From Rhodovulum robiginosum (lineage in GTDB: Bacteria; Pseudomonadota; Alphaproteobacteria; Rhodobacterales; Rhodobacteraceae), in NCBI RefSeq assembly GCF_003944755.1, contig NZ_RWGU01000045.1, positions 118,447-182,446 on the forward strand: a stretch of 64,000 bases of DNA, read 5' to 3'. Below the pieces are notes generated by a model. It had not been told where the DNA came from, did not search any database, and was given only the letters and a program-made list of their open reading frames with translations. Positions 41,855-49,968 of the stretch are shown piece by piece (position 1 is the first letter of the stretch; the number at the start of each line of letters is the position of its first letter). A program made the position numbers and the translations under genes.

Positions 41855-42076
41855 ATGAAGACACTGATCCTTGCCGCGGCGCTGGCCGCGACCGCCGCCC
41901 CCGCGCTGGCCCATGGCGGGCATGCGCCCGCGCCCGAGACGCTGCACGGCCTGGCCCATGCCATGCTGCTTGCCGCACCGATCACCGCGCTGGGCGTCCT
42001 TGCGGTGCTGGGCGTGGCGGCCCTGCGGCGCCGGCGTCCCGACCCGGCCCGGCCGGGCACACGGAGGACGCCATGA
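41855..42076 (+). CDS. Small His-rich membrane protein between hupL and hupC
   Basis: A protein of 73 residues. An N-terminal signal or membrane segment (MKTLILAAALAATAAPALA) is followed by a short His-rich stretch, HGGHAPAPETLHGLAHAM. A second membrane helix (LLAAPITALGVLAVLGVAAL) and an Arg/Pro-rich tail follow. GGGAGGA stands before the ATG and the stop overlaps the hupC start by four bases (ATGA), so it is almost surely translated with the operon. It is unlike HupE in length and motif. I recall no such gene in the classical R. capsulatus list. It may bind metal or assist the cytochrome b complex; this is speculation. Confidence 0.75.
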   Translation: MKTLILAAALAATAAPALAHGGHAPAPETLHGLAHAMLLAAPITALGVLAVLGVAALRRRRPDPARPGTRRTP

Positions 42077-42858
42077 CCGACACACGCGCCAATATCCACG
42101 TCCCCAACCCCGACGCGCCCACCCCGCTGGAGGCGGCGCGCCTGACCGGCGGCGCGCGGCCCGAGGATATCGAAAGCCTGCGGATGCAGGCGGCCGTCTA
42201 TGTCTACGAGGTCCCTGTGCGCGTCTGGCACTGGGTCAACGCGCTGGCGATCACCGTTTTGATCGTCACCGGCTATCTCATCGGCTCGCCGCCGCCCACC
42301 GTCGAGATCTCGGAGGCCACCAACCAGTTCGTGTTCGGCTATATCCGCTTTGCGCATTTCGCCGCCGCGATGGTGATGACCGTGGCATTCATCGCACGGA
42401 TCTACTGGGCCTTCGTCGGCAACCGGCACGCGCGCCAATTGTTCTACATCCCGTTCTGGCGTCTGCGCTGGTGGAAGGAGCTGATCTTCGAGGCGCGCTG
42501 GTACGCGTTTCTCGAAAAGGAGCCGAAGAAATACATCGGCCACAACCCGCTGGCCCATTTCGCGATGTTCTTTTTCATCACGCTGGGCATGACCTTCATG
42601 ATCTTCACCGGTTTTGCACTTTATGCCGAGGGCGCGGGCCAGGGGTCGATCTACGACCAGTTGTTCGGCTGGGTGATCGGGCTGGCAGGCAATACCCAGC
42701 GGCTGCACACCCTGCACCATCTGGGCATGTGGGCGATCGCGCTCTTCGCGGTGATCCATATCTACGCCGCGATCCGCGAAGACATCATGTCCCGCCAGTC
42801 GATGATCACGACGATCATCTCGGGCTGGCGGACCTTCAAGGACGACCGGGTGGAATAG
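42073..42858 (+). CDS. hupC: Ni/Fe-hydrogenase b-type cytochrome subunit
   Basis: Diheme cytochrome b that anchors HupSL and passes electrons to quinone, 261 residues. After a polar N-terminus of about 45 residues come four membrane segments. Heme-ligand histidines are found in VRVWHWVNAL, RFAHFAAAM, and LHTLHHLGMWAIALFAVIHIYAAI, with IGHNPLAHFAMFF before the third segment. The family motif YVYEVPVRVWHW is intact. Some authors call this gene hupM. A hairpin follows it, and then the AT-rich gap before hupD. Confidence 0.96.
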   Translation: MTDTRANIHVPNPDAPTPLEAARLTGGARPEDIESLRMQAAVYVYEVPVRVWHWVNALAITVLIVTGYLIGSPPPTVEISEATNQFVFGYIRFAHFAAAMVMTVAFIARIYWAFVGNRHARQLFYIPFWRLRWWKELIFEARWYAFLEKEPKKYIGHNPLAHFAMFFFITLGMTFMIFTGFALYAEGAGQGSIYDQLFGWVIGLAGNTQRLHTLHHLGMWAIALFAVIHIYAAIREDIMSRQSMITTIISGWRTFKDDRVE

Positions 42859-42887
42859 ACCGGCGATTCAGGGCGCAGAAAACGACC

Positions 42888-42914
42888 AAGGGCGCGGCCA
42901 TCGGCTGCGCCCTT
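42888..42914 (+). terminator. Stem-loop after hupC
   Basis: AAGGGCGCGGCC and GGCTGCGCCCTT form a 12-bp stem with one G-U pair around an ATC loop. TTGCC follows, so the T run is short. It lies 29 bases past the hupC stop and may end or attenuate transcription between the structural and maturation genes. Confidence 0.65.
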
Positions 42915-42929
42915 TGCCTTTGCGCCCCT

Positions 42930-43040
42930 AAATCTTCCATTTTTTTAATTTACTGGAAATTTACTTTCCATTTGGCTCACATCTGTATACGCAGGAATGC
43001 CGTTTTTATCCTTTCACCACAATATATTGGATGAATTGTC
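42930..43040 (+). promoter_or_regulatory. AT-rich palindromic island upstream of hupD
   Basis: A strongly A+T-rich stretch in a GC-rich window. It has the inverted repeat TGGAAA-TTTAC-TTTCCA (42954-42970), another TTCCA at 42935, and a perfect CAATATATTG palindrome (43020-43029). TTGGAAAG recurs near 43047. A -10-like TATACG is at 42986 without a matching -35. It probably contains a second promoter for hupD-hypE or binding sites for a nucleoid protein. Confidence 0.5.
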
Positions 43041-43145
43041 GCAGCATTGGAAAGTTGGCCGCTTACACCCTTCCGCGCAAAGTCTAGTGTCGGTGTGAGT
43101 GCACGCTGGCCCCACACCGCCAGCCCTTGCCCAAGGAGGAACCCG

Positions 43146-43769
43146 ATGCCAGACGCGCAATTCGACTCGGTGCTCGTTATGGGGATCGGCAACGTGCTTT
43201 GGGCGGACGAGGGGTTCGGCCCCCGCTGCGCCGAGGCGCTGGCCGCCAGTTACGCGCTGCCCGACTCGGTCCGTTTGCTCGACGGCGGCACGCAAGGTCT
43301 TTACCTCCTGCCGTTCATCGAAGAGGCCGAGGCGCTCTTGATCTTCGATGCGGTCGATTACGGGCTGGCGCCCGGCACGCTCAAGATCGTGCGCGACGGC
43401 GATGTGCCCTCGTTCATGGGCGCCAAGAAGATGAGCCTGCACCAGACCGGATTTCAGGACGTGCTGGCCACCGCCGCCTTCAAGGGCTGCGCGCCGGCCC
43501 GGATGACGCTGATCGGGTGCCAGCCCCAGGAGCTTGACGATTACGGCGGCGGCTTGCGCGACACGGTGGCCGCCCAGATCGCCCCGGCGCTTGCCGCCGG
43601 CTTGGCCGAACTGGCCTCCTGGGGCATCGAGGCGCGTCCGGGCCGGACCGACACCGGCGACCTGGCCGATCCGTCGATCCGGCGGCGCGCCTACGAATCG
43701 GGCCGCCCCTCGGAAGACGCCGCCTGCCGGTCGGGCGATGCCCGCTTTTTGCCGGGGCGCGCCGGCTGA
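43146..43769 (+). CDS. hupD: Hydrogenase maturation endopeptidase HupD
   Basis: Protease that cuts the C-terminal tail of HupL after nickel insertion. It has 207 residues. Nickel-sensing positions are present: the glutamate of [15 protein letters not shown], the aspartate of IFDAVDYG and the histidine of [22 protein letters not shown] is also conserved. The C-terminal 40 residues ([23 protein letters not shown] and beyond) extend past E. coli HyaD. AAGGAGGAA stands before the ATG. It heads the accessory group and overlaps hupF by one base (TGATG). Confidence 0.95.
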   Translation: MPDAQFDSVLVMGIGNVLWADEGFGPRCAEALAASYALPDSVRLLDGGTQGLYLLPFIEEAEALLIFDAVDYGLAPGTLKIVRDGDVPSFMGAKKMSLHQTGFQDVLATAAFKGCAPARMTLIGCQPQELDDYGGGLRDTVAAQIAPALAAGLAELASWGIEARPGRTDTGDLADPSIRRRAYESGRPSEDAACRSGDARFLPGRAG

Positions 43770-44089
43770 TGTGCATCGGGCTGCCCCTTCAGATCATCGG
43801 GATCGACGGCATTGCAGGGCGCGCCAGCGATGGCGAGACCGAGAGCATCATCGATTTGTCGCTGACGCCGGACGCCGCCGTGGGCGACTGGGTGCTGACC
43901 TTCCTCGGCGCCGCGCGCGAGGTGATCGGCGCCGAGGAGGCGCGAAAGATCGCCGCCGCGCTGGATGGCCTTCGGGCGGTGATGGCCGGCGGCAGCGCGG
44001 GCAGTGCCTTTGCCGATCTGGAGGCCCGCCAGCCGGCCTTGCCCCCCCACCTTCAAGCCGCGCTCGATGCCGGCCAGGCCCAAGGATGA
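43769..44089 (+). CDS. hupF: HypC-family hydrogenase chaperone HupF
   Basis: A HypC paralogue of 106 residues specific to the uptake enzyme. The N-terminal [14 protein letters not shown] gives the conserved Cys2. A small beta-barrel ([25 protein letters not shown]) is followed by a C-terminal helix, as in HypC, with an extra Ala-rich tail. In Rhizobium HupF protects HupL during maturation in air. It overlaps hupD by one base and is followed by hupG after four bases. Confidence 0.93.
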   Translation: MCIGLPLQIIGIDGIAGRASDGETESIIDLSLTPDAAVGDWVLTFLGAAREVIGAEEARKIAAALDGLRAVMAGGSAGSAFADLEARQPALPPHLQAALDAGQAQG

Positions 44090-44093
44090 CGCC

Positions 44094-44471
44094 ATGACCC
44101 ACCCGCTGATCGAACGACTGGAAACCGAGTTTGGCTGGCCGCGCCTGTCCTCGATGGACGCGGTCGCCGCGTTCACCGCTGCGCCCGGCGCGCATTGCCT
44201 GTTCGTGCCGGGCGACCCGGCGCGCAACCTAGAAACCGCCGACGCCGCGGTCATCCTGCCCGAGCTGCGCAATGCGTTTCAGGCAGCCTTCGACTGCGCG
44301 CTGGTGGACGACGCGATCGAGGCGCAGGTCCGCGAAAGCTACCGCGCGCTCAAGACGCCGGGGTTCCTGTTCTTTCGTGAGGGCGCCTACCTGGGCGACA
44401 TCCAGAAAATCCGCGACTGGGACGACTACCTCGCCCGCGTGTCGCATATCCTGTCGCTGGCCGCAGCCTGA
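44094..44471 (+). CDS. hupG: HyaE/HupG-family hydrogenase assembly protein
   Basis: A thioredoxin-fold protein of 125 residues without a CxxC motif. The pattern matches HyaE/HupG: HCLFVPGDPARNLETADAAVILPEL and KTPGFLFFREGAYLGDIQKIRDWDDYLARV, seen in part as GFLFFREGAYLGDIQKIRDW. HyaE proteins bind the Tat-bearing small subunit before export. The gene follows hupF by four bases. Start at 44094; the overlapping ATG at 44086 is in another frame. Confidence 0.88.
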   Translation: MTHPLIERLETEFGWPRLSSMDAVAAFTAAPGAHCLFVPGDPARNLETADAAVILPELRNAFQAAFDCALVDDAIEAQVRESYRALKTPGFLFFREGAYLGDIQKIRDWDDYLARVSHILSLAAA

Positions 44472-44481
44472 GGAGGACGCA

Positions 44482-45315
44482 ATGGCTTCGAATTTTCACT
44501 TGCCGCCGTCCGGCTTCGGCCCCGGCTCGCAGCCGACCGACGAAGACCTGGGCTACATGCCGCTGCCCTCGGGGATGCGCACCTATTCGCCGTCGATCCC
44601 CGAGACCACCGACGCCGACACCCAGGCCATGGCCACCACCCTCGACACGCTCGACCAGCTCGCCCGCGCCTGCGCGGCCTGCGCCGCCGGGGGCGAGGGC
44701 GCCAGCCTGCAGCTGAACGGCATGGCGCCCGAGGCGCGGCGGACGCTGGCCGAAACCCTGGGCCAGGGCGAGGTGTCGATGAAGATCCGCGGCCTGCCCG
44801 CGGTCGCGGTGCAGGAAAGTGTCTTTGCCGGGGTCTGGCAGGTGCTGGGCACCGGCGTCGACCGGATCGAGATCGGGCCGGTTCCCGCCCGCGCGCTGGC
44901 CGCCTTCGACCCGGCGCGCCCGGCCGAGGGGCCCGAGGCGCCGCGCGCGCCCGGCGTGGTCAATGCGCCGGCCCTGCTGGCCGAACTGCTGGACAAGTCG
45001 GCACGCCGCCTGCCCGGTCATGAGCCGCATGTCATCAACCTCACGCTGCTGCCCCATACCGAGCAGGATCTTGCCTGGCTCGATGCCGCGCTGGGCGAGG
45101 GGGCGGTCACGATCCTGTCGCGCGGCTACGGCAATTGCCGGATCGCCGCGACGGCCACGCCGCATGTCTGGCGCGTGCAGTTCTTCAACTCTATGGATAC
45201 GCTGATCCTGGACAGCTTCGAGGTTACCGAGATGCCGGAGGTGGCCAAGGCCGCACCCGAGGACCTGGCCGACAGCGCGGCACGCATCCGCGAGGTCATG
45301 GAGGCGATCCGATGA
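44482..45315 (+). CDS. hupH: HyaF/HupH-family hydrogenase accessory protein
   Basis: A protein of 277 residues with the HupH pattern: a polar N-terminus (DLGYMPLPSGMRTYSP), a helical middle (NAPALLAELLDKSARR) and the conserved C-terminal block LSRGYGNCRIAATATPHVWRVQFFNSMDTLILDSFEV, seen in part as SRGYGNCRIAAT and VQFFNSMDTLILDSFE. It is needed for uptake-hydrogenase maturation, probably small-subunit cluster assembly; the mechanism is not settled. AGGAGGA stands before the ATG. The stop overlaps hupJ by four bases. Confidence 0.92.
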   Translation: MASNFHLPPSGFGPGSQPTDEDLGYMPLPSGMRTYSPSIPETTDADTQAMATTLDTLDQLARACAACAAGGEGASLQLNGMAPEARRTLAETLGQGEVSMKIRGLPAVAVQESVFAGVWQVLGTGVDRIEIGPVPARALAAFDPARPAEGPEAPRAPGVVNAPALLAELLDKSARRLPGHEPHVINLTLLPHTEQDLAWLDAALGEGAVTILSRGYGNCRIAATATPHVWRVQFFNSMDTLILDSFEVTEMPEVAKAAPEDLADSAARIREVMEAIR

Positions 45316-46127
45316 CCGCGCCCCGCTTCGAAGGCAGCTACCTGGGCGCGGACGACCGGATCAGCGCCGCGGCCATCATGGAATGCAAGATCTGCTGGAC
45401 GGTCTACGACCCGGCCGAGGGCGACGACTATCGCCAGGTTCTGCCCGAAACGCCCTTTGCCGCCCTGCCCGACGACTGGACCTGCCCGACCTGCGGCGCC
45501 CCCCGCGAGCAGTTCATGGTGCGCGAGGACCCCGGCGCGCAGGCGGGCTGCTCGACGGTCTATATCGCGCAAAAGGCCGAGGCGCTGGCGGCCGATTTCC
45601 GGGAAGTCTGGAACAGCAAGATGCGCGACGTGCCGCTGGTCAACAAATCGCTCCATGTCGAGGCGGTGGGCTTTGCCGCGCACGAGGGCCGGCCGCTGGG
45701 CGTACTGGTGGCGCCTTGGTTCATGAACCTGGTGCTTCTGCCCGCCGAGGGCGAGGACTGGCGCACGCTGACGCCGGGCGCGAAGGAGGCCATCGCCTTC
45801 CCCTCGGGCAGCTACGAATTCATCCATAATGTCCGGCCGATGGTAGGCGGCTACAAGGCATGCTCGCTGTTCTCGCCGATGTCGGATTTCGCCAGCCAGA
45901 TGCAGGCGGTCGAGATCGCCCGCGCGGTGATGTCGGAGCTGTTCAAGGCCGAGAACCGGACCGAGACCGACCGGACCGCCGACATCCGCGCAACCCGCGA
46001 GGCCGACCTCGCCGCCGCGCAGGAGGCCGAATCCGCCGAACGGGTCGTGGCCGACGTAGCCCCCACGCGGCGCACCGTCATCTCGGCCGGCATGGCGCCC
46101 GAGCGCGACACCGGTTCAGAGGCATGA
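45312..46127 (+). CDS. hupJ: Rubredoxin-HybE fusion protein HupJ
   Basis: A fusion of 271 residues. Residues about 22-70 form a rubredoxin with CKICWTVYDP and CPTCGAP as the iron ligands. Residues about 75-220 match the HybE/HupJ assembly chaperone (VPLVNKSLHVEAVGF, GVLVAPWFMNLVLLP, FPSGSYEFIHN, YKACSLFSPMSDF). The tail is low-complexity. In Rhizobium leguminosarum the two parts are separate genes hupI and hupJ. Together they probably supply electrons or protect iron-sulfur assembly on HupS under oxygen. It overlaps hupH and hupK by four bases each. Confidence 0.93.
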   Translation: MTAPRFEGSYLGADDRISAAAIMECKICWTVYDPAEGDDYRQVLPETPFAALPDDWTCPTCGAPREQFMVREDPGAQAGCSTVYIAQKAEALAADFREVWNSKMRDVPLVNKSLHVEAVGFAAHEGRPLGVLVAPWFMNLVLLPAEGEDWRTLTPGAKEAIAFPSGSYEFIHNVRPMVGGYKACSLFSPMSDFASQMQAVEIARAVMSELFKAENRTETDRTADIRATREADLAAAQEAESAERVVADVAPTRRTVISAGMAPERDTGSEA

Positions 46128-47014
46128 CCCTCGCGGCCCTGCATATCGCCCTGATACAAGGCGGCGTGCGGGTCGCGCCGCCTGCCCCCCTCGGGGTCGA
46201 GGCGATGGTGCTGGGCCGCAGCGCCGAAGAGGCCGCCGAGATGCTGCCACGGCTGTTCAACCTGTGCCGCGCGGCGCAGGAAACCGGCGCGCGGATGGCG
46301 CTGGGCCTGCCCGCCCGCCCCGGCGTGACCGAGGCGCTGGCGCAGGAGATCCTGCGCGAGCATCTGATGCGGCTCTTCGTTCTGTGGCCCCGCCGGCTGG
46401 GCCTCGCCCCCACCCGCCTGCCGGACGCCGACGATCTGCGCGCGGCCGTTTTCGGCCCCGCGGGCGGTTTGCCGGATCCCGGCGGGCTGGACGGCTGGCT
46501 GGCCTCGGGCAGCGGCGTGGCGCCTGTGCTGAATGCCATCGCCCGGGCCTTTGCCCCGGGCGAGGCGGTGGCCGACCTGCCGGCGCCGCGGCCCGACACG
46601 CTGTGCCGCGCGGTCGCCCAGGAAAACAGCCCCTGGTCGCGGCACCGCGACGCCGCCCTGCTGCACTCGGCCGAGCAGCGTTTTGGCCGGGGTCCGCTGT
46701 GGCGGGCGCTGGGGCGGCTCGTCGATCTCGACGCCTGCGCGCGCGGCACGCTCGACTGTGCACCGCGCAAGATCGACGGCACGTGTTACGTCCATGCCGC
46801 GCGGGGCACCTACACGCTCTCGGCGCGGCTGGTCGAGGGCCGCGTCGCGGCCTTTGTCCGCCATACGCCCACCGAACACCTGCTGGCCCCCGGCGGCGCG
46901 CTGGAGCAGGCCCTGGCGGGCCTGCCGCCGGCCAAGGCGCATCTGGCCCCGCTGCTGGTCGATATCCTCGACCCGTGCCTGCCCGTCGAGATCACGGAGG
47001 CCGCCCATGCATGA
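46124..47014 (+). CDS. hupK: HupK, large-subunit-like maturation protein
   Basis: A protein of 296 residues resembling a shrunken hydrogenase large subunit. An L1-like remnant, [19 protein letters not shown], keeps one cysteine, and the C-terminus has [12 protein letters not shown], similar to the L2 DPCxxC motif but with one cysteine. No complete NiFe site can form. HupK is thought to be a scaffold or intermediate in cofactor assembly for HupL. It overlaps hupJ by four bases and hypA by eight bases. Confidence 0.9.
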   Translation: MTLAALHIALIQGGVRVAPPAPLGVEAMVLGRSAEEAAEMLPRLFNLCRAAQETGARMALGLPARPGVTEALAQEILREHLMRLFVLWPRRLGLAPTRLPDADDLRAAVFGPAGGLPDPGGLDGWLASGSGVAPVLNAIARAFAPGEAVADLPAPRPDTLCRAVAQENSPWSRHRDAALLHSAEQRFGRGPLWRALGRLVDLDACARGTLDCAPRKIDGTCYVHAARGTYTLSARLVEGRVAAFVRHTPTEHLLAPGGALEQALAGLPPAKAHLAPLLVDILDPCLPVEITEAAHA

Positions 47015-47348
47015 GATGTCGCTTTGCGAAGGGATTCGCGGGATCGTAGAGGATCAGGCCCGCGCCCACGGCTTCGATACGGTCAGGACGCTGCGGCTGG
47101 AAATCGGGCGCTTCGCGGGTGTGGAAAAAGACGCGCTCGCCTTTGCCTTCGATGTGGTGATGCGCGGCAGCCCGGCCGAGGGCGCGCGGCTGGAAATGAT
47201 CGACCTGCCGGGGCGGGCCATGTGCTACGATTGCATGGTCGAGGTGGAAATCGAAGATCGGCTTGCGCCCTGCCCCAGATGCGGCGGCGGCAAACTGATG
47301 CCCGTGGCGGGCGACGAGATGCGGATCAAGGACATGGAGGTTGTCTGA
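47007..47348 (+). CDS. hypA: Nickel-insertion protein HypA
   Basis: It delivers nickel to the large subunit with HypB. It has 113 residues, the usual length. The nickel-binding MHEMSL start is intact with His2. The zinc site is CYDC...CPRC (CYDCMVEVE and APCPRCGGG). It overlaps the end of hupK by eight bases and hypB by one. Confidence 0.96.
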   Translation: MHEMSLCEGIRGIVEDQARAHGFDTVRTLRLEIGRFAGVEKDALAFAFDVVMRGSPAEGARLEMIDLPGRAMCYDCMVEVEIEDRLAPCPRCGGGKLMPVAGDEMRIKDMEVV

Positions 47349-48196
47349 TGTGCACGGTGTGCGGATGCGGAACGGCGACGGTTGAGGGGCATGGCCATGG
47401 CGAGGACGATGCGCCCGGCCACGACCACCACGAGCACCACGACCACGGCCATCATCACCACGGACCGACCGGCGATCTGCATTTCGGCGCCGGCGCGGCG
47501 GGTACCAGTGTGGCCGGCGTCAGCCAGTCGCGCCTGCTGGAAATCGAAACCGACATCCTGTCGAAGAACGACGCCTACGCCGACGGCAACCGCCGCGTGC
47601 TGAAGGCGCTGGGCGCCTACGCGGTCAACCTCGTGTCCTCGCCCGGCTCGGGCAAGACGACCCTGTTGTGCCGCACGGTCGAGATGCTGGGCGCGCAGCC
47701 GCTGGCGGTGATCGAGGGCGACCAGCAGACCAGCAACGACGCCGACCGCATCCGCGCGACCGGCGCGAAGGCGGTGCAGGTCAACACCGGCAAGGGCTGT
47801 CACCTCGACGGCCACATGGTCGGGCACGCGATGGACCATCTCGACCTGCCGCGCGGCGCGCTGCTGTTTATCGAGAACGTTGGCAACCTGGTCTGCCCCG
47901 CGGGCTTCGACCTGGGCGAAGACGCCAAGGTGGCGATCCTGTCGGTCACCGAGGGCGAGGACAAGCCGCTGAAATATCCCGACATGTTCACCGCCGCCCG
48001 GCTGGCCATCCTGAACAAGGTCGACCTTGCCCCCCATTGCGATGCCGATCTGGACGCCTACGAGGCCAACCTGCGCCGTGTGAACCCGCATATCGAGGTG
48101 CTGCGCGTCTCGGCCCGCACCGGCGAGGGCATGGAGGGCTGGGTCGCCTGGCTGCGCGCGCAGCTTGCGCGGAAAACCGAAGGGGCAGCGGCGTAA
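47348..48196 (+). CDS. hypB: Nickel-binding GTPase HypB
   Basis: A GTPase of 282 residues that stores and hands over nickel. The N-terminal CTVCGCG motif (Cys2, 5, 7) is the high-affinity site. Residues 15-45 hold 13 histidines ([14 protein letters not shown]), a nickel store. The G domain has [28 protein letters not shown] for the internal metal site, [14 protein letters not shown] and NKVDLAPHC. It overlaps hypA by one base and hupR by one. Confidence 0.97.
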   Translation: MCTVCGCGTATVEGHGHGEDDAPGHDHHEHHDHGHHHHGPTGDLHFGAGAAGTSVAGVSQSRLLEIETDILSKNDAYADGNRRVLKALGAYAVNLVSSPGSGKTTLLCRTVEMLGAQPLAVIEGDQQTSNDADRIRATGAKAVQVNTGKGCHLDGHMVGHAMDHLDLPRGALLFIENVGNLVCPAGFDLGEDAKVAILSVTEGEDKPLKYPDMFTAARLAILNKVDLAPHCDADLDAYEANLRRVNPHIEVLRVSARTGEGMEGWVAWLRAQLARKTEGAAA

Positions 48197-49674
48197 TGGC
48201 CGGTGGCAGTTCGCAGCCGGCGATCCTGCTCGTCGATGACGAGCCGCATTCGCTGTCGGCAATGCGGATGGCGCTGGAGGACGAGTTCGAGATCCTCACC
48301 GCGCCGGACGCGGCCGAGGCCCGCAACGTGCTGGAACAGGACTGGGTGCAGGTCGTGATCTGCGACCAGCGGATGCCGGGCCAGAGCGGTGTCGAATTCC
48401 TGTCCGATGTGCGCGAGGGCTGGCCCGAGACCGTGCGCCTGCTGATCACCGGCTATACCGACACATCGGCGATGGTCTCGGCGATCAACGATGCCGGCAT
48501 CCACCAGTTCCTGACAAAGCCGTGGCATCCCGACCAGCTGTTGATCGCGGCGCGCAACGCGGCGCGGCTGTTTCACCTGGCGCGCGAGAACGAGCGGCTG
48601 GCGCTGGAGATGCGGCTGCTGAACGCGACCGCCGAGTCGCGCGTGGAAAAGCGGCGCAAGAAACTGCGCGAGGGCATGGGCTTCGAGACCGTGCTGCGGG
48701 CCCCGAATTCGCCGATGAACGCCGCGGTCGAAACCGCGCGGCAATTCGCCAGCTTCGATGTGCCGGTGCTGCTGACGGGCGAGCCCGGCACCGGCAAGAC
48801 CCAGATCGCCCGGGCGATGCATTTCGGCTCGCTCCGCTCGGACAAGCCGTTTTACGAGCTCGACCTGACAGGGATGCCCGCCGATCTGGCCGCGGCCGAG
48901 TTGATGGGCGCCAAGCGGGGCATGCTGGCCGGGTCTGTCGCGCGGATCGGCCTGTTTCAAAAGGCCGACCGGGGCACGCTCTTTCTTGGCGGGATCGACA
49001 CGGCCTCGCCCGAGCTGCAACTGGCGCTCTTGCGGGTGCTGACCCAGGGCAGCTTTGCCCCCCTCGGCGGGCAGGAAAGGCTGACCACCAACCTGAGGCT
49101 GATCTGCGGCTCGGGGCGCGATCTGCGCGATTGCGTGGCCGAGGGCACGTTCCGCTCGGACCTGTTCTTTGCGCTTGCCGGGGGCGAGATCGCGGTGCCG
49201 CCGCTGCGCGCGCGCCGGGGCGACGTGGCAATCCTGGCGCAGGCATTGCTGGCCGAGTTGAGCGCCAGGCACGGCAAGCCGGTGCACGGGCTGGACGAAG
49301 CCGCGCTGGAGTTTCTGGAAAACTACGACTGGCCCGGCAACCTGCGCGAGCTGACCAACGAGATCACCCGCATGCTGATCTTTGCCCGCGACAGCGTACT
49401 TGGCGCCGACCTCATCTCGCGCCACATCCTGCAGGCGCCGCCGGGCGAAGAGGGCGCCGACCGCTCGGCCGAGTCCGCGATATCGGCCGAGGGCACGCTG
49501 AAGGACCGGGTAGAGCTTATGGAGATGCGCATCCTGCGCGAAACGCTCACCCGCCACCGCTGGAACAAAAGCCGCGCGGCGGCGGAGCTCGGCCTGTCGC
49601 GCGTCGGGCTTCGAGCCAAGCTCGACCGCTACGGAATCGCAGAATCCGCCGCCAAAGCTGAACAGGAGAACTGA
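48196..49674 (+). CDS. hupR: Hydrogenase response regulator HupR (NtrC family, degenerate AAA domain)
   Basis: Activator of hupSL, 492 residues. The receiver domain (1-125) has acidic residues 14-15, phospho-acceptor Asp57 ([10 protein letters not shown]) and Lys108. A coiled linker leads to the AAA+ domain (about 160-400) with intact Walker [10 protein letters not shown]. The Walker B reads TLFLGGID instead of LDEIG, and the GAFTGA loop reads GMLAGS. The C-terminal Fis-type helix-turn-helix is [19 protein letters not shown]. In R. capsulatus HupR works with sigma-70 polymerase and activates when unphosphorylated, consistent with these losses. It sits inside the hyp genes. Confidence 0.95.
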   Translation: MAGGSSQPAILLVDDEPHSLSAMRMALEDEFEILTAPDAAEARNVLEQDWVQVVICDQRMPGQSGVEFLSDVREGWPETVRLLITGYTDTSAMVSAINDAGIHQFLTKPWHPDQLLIAARNAARLFHLARENERLALEMRLLNATAESRVEKRRKKLREGMGFETVLRAPNSPMNAAVETARQFASFDVPVLLTGEPGTGKTQIARAMHFGSLRSDKPFYELDLTGMPADLAAAELMGAKRGMLAGSVARIGLFQKADRGTLFLGGIDTASPELQLALLRVLTQGSFAPLGGQERLTTNLRLICGSGRDLRDCVAEGTFRSDLFFALAGGEIAVPPLRARRGDVAILAQALLAELSARHGKPVHGLDEAALEFLENYDWPGNLRELTNEITRMLIFARDSVLGADLISRHILQAPPGEEGADRSAESAISAEGTLKDRVELMEMRILRETLTRHRWNKSRAAAELGLSRVGLRAKLDRYGIAESAAKAEQEN

Positions 49675-49677
49675 ACG

Positions 49678-49968
49678 ATGTGCCTTGGCATTCCCGGCCA
49701 GATCGTGGCCGTCACGGACGAGACCCGCATGATGGCGCTGGCCGAAGTGTCGGGCGTGCGGCGCGAGGTCAACGTGGCCTGCGTGCTGGACCGCCCCATC
49801 GGCGACCTGGTGGGCGAATGGGCGCTGATCCATGTCGGCTTTGCCATGGCCCTGATCGACGCGGACGAGGCCGCCAAGACGCTTGAAGCCCTGCGCGATC
49901 TGGGCGAGGCGCAGGAGGCGCTCGAGGCGATGGAAGCGGGCCAGAAGGCGCTGGAGGGGCAGTCATGA
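49678..49968 (+). CDS. hypC: Hydrogenase assembly chaperone HypC
   Basis: A protein of 96 residues that carries the Fe(CN)2CO unit with HypD to the large subunit. The MCLGIPGQIVAV start gives the essential Cys2. The OB-like barrel contains ALAEVSGVRREVNVACVL and VGEWALIHVGFAMALID, and a C-terminal helix closes it. It is distinct from HupF 6 kb upstream, so both paralogues are present. The hupR stop lies three bases before, and hypD overlaps by four. Confidence 0.97.
   Translation: MCLGIPGQIVAVTDETRMMALAEVSGVRREVNVACVLDRPIGDLVGEWALIHVGFAMALIDADEAAKTLEALRDLGEAQEALEAMEAGQKALEGQS

Noticed and set aside
43769..44089. HupF taken as a misplaced second hypC
   Set aside because: Its longer C-terminus and position directly after hupD fit the uptake-specific paralogue; a separate true hypC is at 49678.
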